A stretch of DNA of 12,956 bases from JABDPF01 sp037384065 (lineage in GTDB: Bacteria > Pseudomonadota > Gammaproteobacteria > Xanthomonadales > SZUA-36): the NCBI GenBank assembly GCA_037384065.1, contig JARROJ010000098.1, forward strand, positions 1 through 12,956, in the 5' to 3' direction. Each line of letters starts with the position of its first letter. The stretch's first letter is position 1. The position numbers and the translations under genes were made by a program. Positions 4,905-10,902 of the stretch are shown in pieces. The notes beneath the pieces were generated by a model that was not told the origin of the DNA, did no database searches, and was given only the letters and a program-made list of their open reading frames with translations.

Positions 4905-7199
4905 TCACGCGTTCGGCCGCGGCTTCGCCGGCGACGCTTCCTGCAACGCCGCGGCTTCGATGACCTGCCCGAAGCACAGGCCGCCGTCGTTGGCGGGCAG
5001 ATCCTGGTGCAGGCGCACCGCGATGCCGGCGTCCGCCAGCCGTTCGCAGACCCGCTCGGTCAGCCGGCGATTCTGGAACACGCCGCCGCTGAGACCGACC
5101 GCCTGGAACGGGCGCTGTGCATGGATTCGCCGGGCCTGGGCGACCAGCGCCGCGGCCATCGTCTCGTGGAAACCACTGGCGCGCATCGCCGGCGGGATCC
5201 CGGCGTCACACAGGAACGCCAGCAGCGGTCCCCAGTCGGACCGCCAGACGCCGCCTTCGTCACGGGTCAGCGGCAGATCGATCGCCTCGCCGCCCGCTGC
5301 GGCAGCCTGTTCCAGTTCCATCGGGCCCTGGCCCTCGAAACTGGCGACGTTGCGACCCAGCACCAGCGCCGCGGCGGCATCGAACAGGCGACCCACCGCG
5401 GACGTTTCAAACGTGTTCAGGCCGCGACTCCAGGCGGCATGGGCGAGCTCCGCCTCGTCCCCGGTCAGGCCGAACCGCGGAATCAGCACCTCGGCCCCGG
5501 CCTGCCGCTCCGCCCAGACCAGCGCGGCCGCGGAGCGCCACGGCTCGCGGCCGGCCCGGTCGCCACCGACCAGCCGGAAGGGACGGAAACTGGCCACGCG
5601 CGTCCAGCGGCCCGGCCGCCCCTGCAACGCCTCGCCGCCCCAGAGCGTGCCATCGGGCCCGAAACCGACCCCGTCCCAGGCGAACACCAGCCAGTCGTCG
5701 ACGTCCGGGTGTTCGCCGGCGAGCGCCGAGGCATGCGCCACGTGGTGCGCGATGCGCTGCACCGGCAGCCCCTGCCGCCCGGCCCAGCGCGTGCTCGCGT
5801 AACCGGGATGCAGATCACATGCAATCGTCTCAGTAGTTACATCATAAAGAGCTTGTAAGCTACTGATCGTCAATTCAAATATTTCGCAACTTCGTGCGCT
5901 GTCGAGGTCGCCCACATGCGGCGAAACCACGACCCGGTCGCCCCAGGCGAGCGCGACGGTGTTCTTCATATGGCCGCCCGTGGCGAGCACCGGATGCGCC
6001 AGCGGGCGCGGCAGCCGCCGTTCGAGCGGCGCGGTTCCGCGGCCCAGGCGAATCGCCCTGGCCCGGCCGGCCATCGGCCGGATCACGGGGTCGTCGGCGG
6101 GTCGGACGATCGGCCGGTCGTGGTGCAAAAAGGCGTCCGCGATACCCGCCAGGCGATCCTGCGCCTCCTGCCGGTCGGTGATCACGGGCTCGCCGCTGAT
6201 GTTGCCGGACGTCGCCACGATCGGCCGCTGCAGCTGCGCGAGCAGTTCGTGATGCAGCGGCGAGTACGGCAGAAAAGCACCGAGCTCCCGCAGACCGGGC
6301 GCCAGCGACGGACTCAGGGAAAACGCCGCGCGCTGCAGCGGCTTGTGCGGGCGGTGCTTGCGCGCGCGCAGGCGGCGCACGGCCGCGTCGTCACTCGCAT
6401 CGCACACGAGGTGGTAACCACCGATGCCCTTGATGGCGAGAATCCGGCCCGCTTCGATGGCGTCGATCGCGTCCCGGAGGGCGGCATTCGACGGGGTGTT
6501 CAAAAACGCTTCCGGGTCCGGCGGACGGGACCCCTTGCCGTCAGTGCCCCCCGCTTCCGCCGTGCCGCGCGCGACTGACACCGGTCGCGCGTCTGTGACG
6601 AACTCGAGCCGCGGACCGCACTCGGCGCAGGCCAGCGGCTGGGCGTGGAACCGGCGGTCGGCGGGCGATTCATACTCGGCGCGGCAGGCGTCGCACAGCG
6701 GAAAACCGGCCATCGAGGTGTTCGGCCGATCGTAAGGCATCGCCGCGATGATCGTGTAACGCGGACCGCACTGCGTGCAGTTGATGAAGGGATAACCGAA
6801 GCGGCGTTCCGCCGGGTCGGTCAGTTCCGCCAGGCAGTCGTCGCAGGTGAACAGGTCCGGGGGCACGTGGATCTCGGCCTCGGTGGCGGCGTCGCTGGCC
6901 AGGATGCTGAAACCCGCCAGGCCCTCGGTTTCGACGACCTCGTTCGCAGCCAGCTCGGGCCGCGCCAGCGGCGGCGCGGCGTGCACCAGGTCGTACGCGA
7001 GCCGGTCCAGCGCCGCGGCATCGCCCTCGGCGTGCACGAACACCCTGCCGGCGCCGTTCTGGACGGTGCCGGAGAGCCCCAGTTCGAGCGCGCGGTTGTA
7101 GACGAAGGGCCGGTAGCCGACCCCCTGGACACGGCCGGTGACCACGAAGCGGCGAGCGGTCACGCCGCGGATGCGGCTTCGGCCGTGCTGCGCGGCCAT
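4905..7199 (-). CDS. hypF: Carbamoyltransferase HypF
   Basis: This 764-aa protein activates carbamoyl phosphate with ATP and carbamoylates the HypE C-terminal Cys, starting cyanide-ligand synthesis. Domain order is canonical: acylphosphatase (about 16-100, VTGRVQGVGYRPF at 20-32); two CxxC-x18-CxxC zinc fingers (C119/C122/C141/C144 and C169/C172/C191/C194); a YrdC-like domain (about 235-400, AIKGIGGYHLVCDA, TSGNISGEP); and a Kae1/carbamoyltransferase domain (about 405-755, AHHVAHASAL, DGVGFGPDGTLWGGE, GLSGGVFQNR). The ATG at 7199 follows the hypD stop by 1 bp. Three oddities: the linker at about 205-235 is about 28 residues longer than I recall for E. coli HypF; the YrdC domain is about 29 residues shorter around 288-299; and codons for 438-462 are AT-rich. 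The gene is unmistakable, but whether the altered YrdC domain works is uncertain. Confidence 0.95.
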   Translation of the reverse strand: MAAQHGRSRIRGVTARRFVVTGRVQGVGYRPFVYNRALELGLSGTVQNGAGRVFVHAEGDAAALDRLAYDLVHAAPPLARPELAANEVVETEGLAGFSILASDAATEAEIHVPPDLFTCDDCLAELTDPAERRFGYPFINCTQCGPRYTIIAAMPYDRPNTSMAGFPLCDACRAEYESPADRRFHAQPLACAECGPRLEFVTDARPVSVARGTAEAGGTDGKGSRPPDPEAFLNTPSNAALRDAIDAIEAGRILAIKGIGGYHLVCDASDDAAVRRLRARKHRPHKPLQRAAFSLSPSLAPGLRELGAFLPYSPLHHELLAQLQRPIVATSGNISGEPVITDRQEAQDRLAGIADAFLHHDRPIVRPADDPVIRPMAGRARAIRLGRGTAPLERRLPRPLAHPVLATGGHMKNTVALAWGDRVVVSPHVGDLDSARSCEIFELTISSLQALYDVTTETIACDLHPGYASTRWAGRQGLPVQRIAHHVAHASALAGEHPDVDDWLVFAWDGVGFGPDGTLWGGEALQGRPGRWTRVASFRPFRLVGGDRAGREPWRSAAALVWAERQAGAEVLIPRFGLTGDEAELAHAAWSRGLNTFETSAVGRLFDAAAALVLGRNVASFEGQGPMELEQAAAAGGEAIDLPLTRDEGGVWRSDWGPLLAFLCDAGIPPAMRASGFHETMAAALVAQARRIHAQRPFQAVGLSGGVFQNRRLTERVCERLADAGIAVRLHQDLPANDGGLCFGQVIEAAALQEASPAKPRPNA
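5816..5888. other. AT-rich island with a stem-loop inside hypF
   Basis: By my count 27 of 73 bases are G or C (about 37%), inside a gene that is otherwise strongly GC-rich. It contains an imperfect inverted repeat, AGTAGTTAC (5832-5840) against GTAAGCTACT (5855-5864): a 9-bp stem with one bulged base. The encoded residues 438-462 are conserved in HypF, so the protein is intact while codon choice is aberrant. I could not assemble a convincing promoter here. Confidence 0.6.
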
Positions 7200-7200
7200 G

Positions 7201-8298
7201 TTACTCGCGCACCCCGCTGGCCCACCAGATCCGGCAGGCGCCCTCGTCGGAAACCATGCAGGGCCCGACCGGCCGGCGCGGCGTGCAGGCCTTGCCGTAC
7301 AGCAGGCATTCGTTGGGGTAGATGCGCCCCAGCACGACCTTCGCGCAATCGCAGCCGGGCGGCATTTCCCCGGCCCGCTTGCGGTCCTCGTCGGGCTCGA
7401 TACCAAAGCGCAGGCGGGTGTCGAGCGCGGCATACGGTTCGCGCAGGGCGAAACCCGAGCGCGGAATCACGCCGATGCCGCGCCAGTTCGCGTCGACGAC
7501 ATCCAGCACCGCCTGCACCGTCGCCCGCGCCGTCGGGTTGCCGCCGTCGCGCACCACCCGCGGATAGCAGTTGTCCAGGAACGGCCGTTGCGCGATCACC
7601 TGCCGCAACACGGAGTAGATCGCCGCCAGCAGACTGTCCGGGGTGAACCCCGCGATCGCGGCCGGAATCCGGTAACGGTCCGTGACGAACGCCCACTCCT
7701 CCGGCCCCATGACCGTGGCGACGTGCCCCGGCGCGATCAGCGCGTCGAAGCCGGGACCGCCCGTGTCCAGCAGCATGGCGACCGCGGGCCAGGTCAGGCG
7801 CCCCGAAAGCAGCAGGGAAAGGTTGGGCGGCCAGCCCGACTCGGCGTGCTGAGCCACCAGTGCGGCCACCGGGGCCATCGTGGTCTCGAAGCCGGCGGCG
7901 AAAAACACGACCTCGCGCTCCGGGTTGTCACGGGCGATCGGCAGCACTTCCTCCGGCGCCGACAGCGGCCGCACGTCGCCGCCGCCCGCCTTGGCCTGCT
8001 CCAGCGACCGGGGCTCGGATTTCGGCGCGTTGCACGGCACCCGCAGCATGTCGCCAAAGGCCGTGACGATGACGTCGGGCCGGCGCGCCAGCTGGATCGC
8101 CGCGTAGATATCCTCCTCGGGGCAGACACAGACGGGGCAGCCCGGACCGGGGATCAGCTCGATGGCCCCGGGCAGCGCGCCGCGCAGACCGGCCATCGTG
8201 ATCGACCGCTCGTGCCCGCCGCAGACGTTCATGACGCGCACCCGTTCGGGCAGCGCCAGGCCGCGAATGCGCTCCAGCCAGGTGCGCGCGTCGGTCAC
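7201..8298 (-). CDS. hypD: Hydrogenase maturation protein HypD
   Basis: This 365-aa iron-sulfur protein is the scaffold, with HypC, on which the Fe(CN)2CO group is built before transfer to the large subunit. It shows MNVCGGHE (23-30, Cys26), IPGPGCPVCV (49-58, Cys54 and Cys57), FAAGFETT (133-140) and a C-terminal Cys set (C316, C318, C331, C338, C347, C355) that includes the [4Fe-4S] ligands. The length is typical. The ATG at 8298 lies 4 bp after the hypB stop, and the stop at 7201 lies 1 bp before the hypF ATG, so translation is probably coupled. No anomalies were seen. Confidence 0.97.
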   Translation of the reverse strand: MTDARTWLERIRGLALPERVRVMNVCGGHERSITMAGLRGALPGAIELIPGPGCPVCVCPEEDIYAAIQLARRPDVIVTAFGDMLRVPCNAPKSEPRSLEQAKAGGGDVRPLSAPEEVLPIARDNPEREVVFFAAGFETTMAPVAALVAQHAESGWPPNLSLLLSGRLTWPAVAMLLDTGGPGFDALIAPGHVATVMGPEEWAFVTDRYRIPAAIAGFTPDSLLAAIYSVLRQVIAQRPFLDNCYPRVVRDGGNPTARATVQAVLDVVDANWRGIGVIPRSGFALREPYAALDTRLRFGIEPDEDRKRAGEMPPGCDCAKVVLGRIYPNECLLYGKACTPRRPVGPCMVSDEGACRIWWASGVRE

Positions 8299-8302
8299 GG
8301 GC

Positions 8303-9076
8303 TCAGGACCCCAGGTGCAGCGCGGCGCCCTCGGCCTGGACCTGTGGATGAAGCGCCTGGCCGTCCCGCACGGCGCGGACCTGTTCGCGCAGCCAGTCGA
8401 GCCACGGCGCGAGGCTGTCGGGGCGACGCACCGACAGAAGGTGCACCGGCGCGGGGTTGGCCAGTTCGCGCACGTGGCGCTCGGCCTTCGCCGGATCGAA
8501 ATCGTCGATCACGTCGAGAAAATCCGCCTTGCTGAGCAGCACGAGGTCGGCGGCGCGGAACATCACCGGGTACTTGGCCGGCTTGTCGTCGCCCTCGGTA
8601 ACGGACAACAGCGTGACGTTGGCGTGGTGGCCGAGATCGAAGCTGGCCGGGCAGACCAGGTTGCCGACGTTTTCGATGAACAGCACGTCGATGCCGTCCA
8701 GGTCCATGTCGTGCAGGGCGTCGTGCACCATGTGGGCGTCGAGGTGACAGGCCTGGCCGGTGGTGATCTGCACGGCCGGCACGCCCCGCGCGCGGATGCG
8801 CTCCGCGTCGTTCTCGGTTTCCAGGTCGCCCTCGACGACCGCGACCTTCAGTTCGTCGCCCAGCGCCTCGATGGTCGCTTCCAGCAGGCTGGTTTTTCCG
8901 GATCCCGGCGAGGACATCAGGTTGACCGCCAGCACACCGTGGCGTTCGAAGTGTTCGCGGTTGTGCGCCGCGACGTGATCGTTCTCGTGCAACAGGTTGG
9001 TCAGCACTTCGACCGAGGTCTTGTCGACCAGGTGAGCGTTTCCCTTCGTTACGTTGCAACCGCAGGTGTCGCACAT
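8303..9076 (-). CDS. hypB: Nickel-insertion GTPase HypB
   Basis: This 257-aa SIMIBI-class GTPase delivers nickel, with HypA, to the hydrogenase large-subunit precursor. The N-terminus MCDTCGC carries the high-affinity CxxCGC nickel motif. The histidine-rich stretch of rhizobial-type HypB is absent, so it is probably not a nickel-storage form. The G-domain shows a P-loop NLMSSPGSGKT (52-62), GDLETENDAERI (83-94), the metal site C110-H111 with C142 in ENVGNLVCP, and LSKADF (181-186) as a variant of NKxD. The ATG at 9076 has AAGGAG 9 nt upstream. It is separated from hypA by 126 bp of repeat-like spacer, the largest gap in the hyp operon. Confidence 0.97.
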   Translation of the reverse strand: MCDTCGCNVTKGNAHLVDKTSVEVLTNLLHENDHVAAHNREHFERHGVLAVNLMSSPGSGKTSLLEATIEALGDELKVAVVEGDLETENDAERIRARGVPAVQITTGQACHLDAHMVHDALHDMDLDGIDVLFIENVGNLVCPASFDLGHHANVTLLSVTEGDDKPAKYPVMFRAADLVLLSKADFLDVIDDFDPAKAERHVRELANPAPVHLLSVRRPDSLAPWLDWLREQVRAVRDGQALHPQVQAEGAALHLGS

Positions 9077-9099
9077 GATTTGATTCTCCTTCGTTCCTC

Positions 9100-9164
9100 G
9101 ATCCCGGGCGCAGCGGGACGATGATTCGGTTTCACCGGACAGTCGCTGCGCGAATTCCGGGATC
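9100..9164. repeat. REP-like palindromic repeat in the hypA-hypB spacer
   Basis: An 8-bp inverted repeat, GATCCCGG (9100-9107) and CCGGGATC (9157-9164), encloses a smaller TCCCG/CGGGA stem (9102-9106, 9114-9118). The element shares a 14-mer (inverted) and a 10-mer (direct) with the hypF-hypE spacer, so the two look like copies of one family. It would fold in the hyp mRNA upstream of the hypB ribosome site. Confidence 0.5.
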
Positions 9165-9202
9165 CGGCCCCGTTGACGACCCCCGCGCCGCTGACGCGCG
9201 CG

Positions 9203-9547
9203 CTACGTTTCGAGATCGAGGCTCATCAGCAGCAGTTCCTCGCCGCCGGTGACGTCGACGCGCCAGTCACCGCAACGCGGACAGACCAGGCGATTGCTCG
9301 GCACTTCGCCGCCCTGGCCGCACTGCCGGCAGCGAACGGTGACCGGCTCGTGCTCGATCTCCAGTACCGCATTCTCCGCCAGCGTGCCCATGCGGGCAAT
9401 GTCGAAGGCGTGCGTGAGCAGGTCCGGTTCGACGCCCGACAGCGCGCCGACCCGCAGCAGAATGCGGCTGACCCCACGGGCATCGTGCTCCGCCGCGACC
9501 CGATCGACCTGGCGCAACAGCCCCTGGCAGATCGAAAGCTCATGCAC
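9203..9547 (-). CDS. hypA: Nickel metallochaperone HypA
   Basis: This 114-aa protein binds nickel at its N-terminal Met-His-Glu and passes it to the hydrogenase with HypB. The start is a GTG at 9547, giving the canonical MHELSICQGLL; it overlaps the 3' end of hypC by 8 bp. An in-frame start at 9619 would add 24 unconserved residues and hide His2, so it was rejected. The zinc site is CRQC (C73, C76) and CPRC (C89, C92). The length is normal. Overlap with hypC implies translational coupling. Confidence 0.95.
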   Translation of the reverse strand: MHELSICQGLLRQVDRVAAEHDARGVSRILLRVGALSGVEPDLLTHAFDIARMGTLAENAVLEIEHEPVTVRCRQCGQGGEVPSNRLVCPRCGDWRVDVTGGEELLLMSLDLET

Positions 9548-9785
9548 CGCCGCCGCGCTCCTGTTCGAGCGCGAGTATCTCGTCGAAGAGTTCCCACGCC
9601 GATGCGGCTTCTTCTTCACTCATCTTCTGGATCGCGTTACCGACGTGAATCATCACCATGTCGCCAACGGCGAGATCCTCGTGCTGCAGCAGGAACAGGT
9701 TGGCCTGGCGCTCGATGCCGCGCGCCTCGCAACGCGCCTGAAAGCCGTCGATTTCTACGATGCGCATCGGTACGCCAAGGCACAT
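9540..9785 (-). CDS. hypC: Hydrogenase assembly chaperone HypC
   Basis: This 81-aa OB-fold protein begins MCLGVPMRIVEID; its Cys2 is the residue that binds the iron centre and the large-subunit precursor. HypC works with HypD in building and delivering Fe(CN)2CO. AGGAG lies about 10 nt upstream of the ATG at 9785. It is the first gene of the leftward hyp operon, an order (C-A-B-D-F-E) unlike the common hypABCDE layout. A HupF/HybG paralogue is the same family; no second copy is visible in the window. Confidence 0.96.
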   Translation of the reverse strand: MCLGVPMRIVEIDGFQARCEARGIERQANLFLLQHEDLAVGDMVMIHVGNAIQKMSEEEAASAWELFDEILALEQERGGGA

Positions 9786-9855
9786 GGTGCGTGTTCTCCT
9801 GTTCCGTGCGGCCCGTTTTCAGGCGCGGTTACGGTTAATTCATGTATTGATTTGA

Positions 9856-9861
9856 ATTTTA
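9856..9861 (-). promoter_or_regulatory. Candidate -10 element of the leftward hyp operon
   Basis: Reading leftwards the hexamer is TAAAAT, five of six matches to TATAAT. Transcription would begin near 9848/9849, leaving a 5' leader of about 63 nt before hypC. The FNR-type box is then centred near -40.5/-41.5, the class II activator position. There is no good -35, as expected for an activator-dependent promoter. Confidence 0.5.
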
Positions 9862-9874
9862 TTGCAACGGCCGA

Positions 9875-9892
9875 ACCTTAACTTGACCTTAA
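9875..9892. repeat. ACCTTAA direct repeat, 11-bp period
   Basis: ACCTTAA occurs at 9875-9881 and again at 9886-9892, one helical turn apart, with the second copy inside the FNR-type box. It could be part of a second regulator's site, or chance in an AT-rich spacer. Confidence 0.35.
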
Positions 9893-9896
9893 TCAA
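9883..9896. promoter_or_regulatory. FNR/Anr-type binding site between the divergent hydrogenase operons
   Basis: TTGACCTTAATCAA matches the FNR consensus TTGAT-N4-ATCAA at nine of ten specified bases. It lies midway in the divergent hypC / hynD intergenic region, centred on 9889.5, and at about 40-42 bp from a plausible -10 in each direction. FNR-type control of hydrogenase and hyp genes is established in several proteobacteria; use of this particular site is inferred. Confidence 0.68.
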
Positions 9897-9918
9897 CCGG
9901 CCCCGTTTTCGTGTTGGG

Positions 9919-9924
9919 TACGAT
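9919..9924 (+). promoter_or_regulatory. Candidate -10 element of the rightward hydrogenase operon
   Basis: TACGAT matches TATAAT at four of six bases. With a start at 9931 the FNR-type box is centred exactly at -41.5. The leader to the chosen hynD start is about 55 nt and contains the inverted repeat TTAGAA (9953-9958) / TTCTAA (9969-9974). Confidence 0.45.
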
Positions 9925-9985
9925 GCATGCTGAAGCTCTGAACGGGTTTCGATTAGAAGAACTTAATATTCTAAACCTCCGGGCG

Positions 9986-10492
9986 ATGCGGATGGGTATG
10001 GCGACGAGAAGATTTCGAATCCTGGTGATGGGTGTCGGCAACGCCCTGATGCAGGATGACGGTGTCGGCACGGCCGTCACCGATCGGCTCGCCGGCACCA
10101 CCGAATCCGCCATCGACCTCGAAATCATCGATGGCGGGACCATCGGCTTGTCCCTTCTGCCCCAGATCGAAGACGCCGACGGCGTGATCGTCGTCGACGC
10201 CGCGGAACTCGGCGCAGCGCCGGGCTCCATCCGCCTGTTCCTCGACGCCGAAATCGACCGGCAACTCTCCGGCAAGCGGCGCACCGTGCATGAAGTCGCC
10301 CTGCTCGACCTGTTCTCGGCCGCCTCGATCCGCGGCCGCATGCCGCCGCGACGCGCACTCATCGCCATTCAGCCGGCCTGCACCGAGTGGGGGCTGGAAT
10401 TGACCGCGGCCGTCGCCGCGGCCGTGCCCGAAGCCTGCACGGCAATCCGCGGGATTGCCGACCAGTGGCGGGCCACGGCGGAAGCCGCGTGA
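9986..10492 (+). CDS. hynD: Hydrogenase maturation endopeptidase (HyaD/HybD/HynD family)
   Basis: This 168-aa protease removes the C-terminal tail of the large-subunit precursor once nickel is in place. It has MGVGNALMQDDGVG (15-28), IIDGGTIGL (48-56), VVDAAELG (69-76) and VHEVALLDL (101-109). Asp25, Asp71 and His102 are spaced exactly as the nickel-sensing Glu16, Asp62 and His93 of E. coli HybD (46 and 31 residues apart). The start is uncertain: ATGs at 9986, 9992 and 9998 are clustered and none has a clear Shine-Dalgarno. The frame stays open upstream to a GTG at 9911 through low-GC, unconserved sequence that overlaps the likely promoter. It is the first gene of the rightward operon, and its stop overlaps the next start. 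Placing the protease ahead of the structural genes is less usual than placing it behind. Confidence 0.92.
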   Translation: MRMGMATRRFRILVMGVGNALMQDDGVGTAVTDRLAGTTESAIDLEIIDGGTIGLSLLPQIEDADGVIVVDAAELGAAPGSIRLFLDAEIDRQLSGKRRTVHEVALLDLFSAASIRGRMPPRRALIAIQPACTEWGLELTAAVAAAVPEACTAIRGIADQWRATAEAA

Positions 10493-10902
10493 GCGGCGCA
10501 CCCTGCGCAAGCGATCGCGCCACCGGCATGGCGTACTCCGTGCTGGCCGAGATCGGCCGCCTGCTCGAAGCGCTGGCCACGGACGGCCGCAGCGACGCGA
10601 TCGACCTGCGCAGCCTGCCGCTGACCGACGCCGACCGGGAACAGTTACTCGAATTGCTGGGGCCGGGCGAGGTCACGGCGGAACTCGACGTGGCCGGCCG
10701 TTCGACGGTCCGCGAAACCGCCTTCGCCGGCGTCTGGTGGATCTGCCACCGCGGCGCCGACGACCGGGTGGCGAGCGAGGAGATCGCGGTCTGCCCGGTT
10801 CCCAGCATCGTCGTTTCGCACCCGGCGGACATTTCCGCCGCGGCGCGGCGCATCCAGCAAACCCTCTCCGAATCAACCCCTGGCCAAGCGGAGGCCTCCT
10901 GA
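10489..10902 (+). CDS. hupH: Short one-domain HupH/HyaF-like hydrogenase accessory protein
   Basis: The 137-aa protein matches the conserved C-terminal region of HupH/HyaF: a Leu-rich acidic segment DLRSLPLTDADREQLLELLG (39-58), a strand RSTVRETAFAGVWWICH (71-87) and VCPVPSIVV (101-109). HupH/HyaF proteins assist maturation or export of uptake hydrogenases, probably at the small subunit's Fe-S clusters. Known members are about 280 aa with two related repeats; this one has only one. It starts with GTG at 10489, inside the hynD stop (GTGA overlap), and its TGA overlaps the next ATG (TGATG), so translation is coupled on both sides. Earlier in-frame starts would lie deep within hynD. The family call is by memory of motif pattern and is less certain than its neighbours. 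Confidence 0.75.
   Translation: MSGAPCASDRATGMAYSVLAEIGRLLEALATDGRSDAIDLRSLPLTDADREQLLELLGPGEVTAELDVAGRSTVRETAFAGVWWICHRGADDRVASEEIAVCPVPSIVVSHPADISAAARRIQQTLSESTPGQAEAS

Noticed and set aside
7200..7433. 78-residue N-terminal extension of HypF
   Set aside because: It overlaps the conserved C-terminal Cys region of hypD and adds Arg/Pro-rich, unconserved residues; HypF homology begins near the ATG at 7199.
9911..9985. N-terminal extension of the hynD-like protease from GTG 9911 or ATG 9923
   Set aside because: The added residues are unconserved and low-GC, and overlap the likely -10 and transcription start. Kept only as an alternative.
9786..9985. Sigma54 (-24/-12) promoter in the divergent spacer, as in some hup operons
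   Set aside because: No TGGCAC-N5-TTGC-like sequence was found in either direction; sigma70-like -10s with an FNR-type box fit better.
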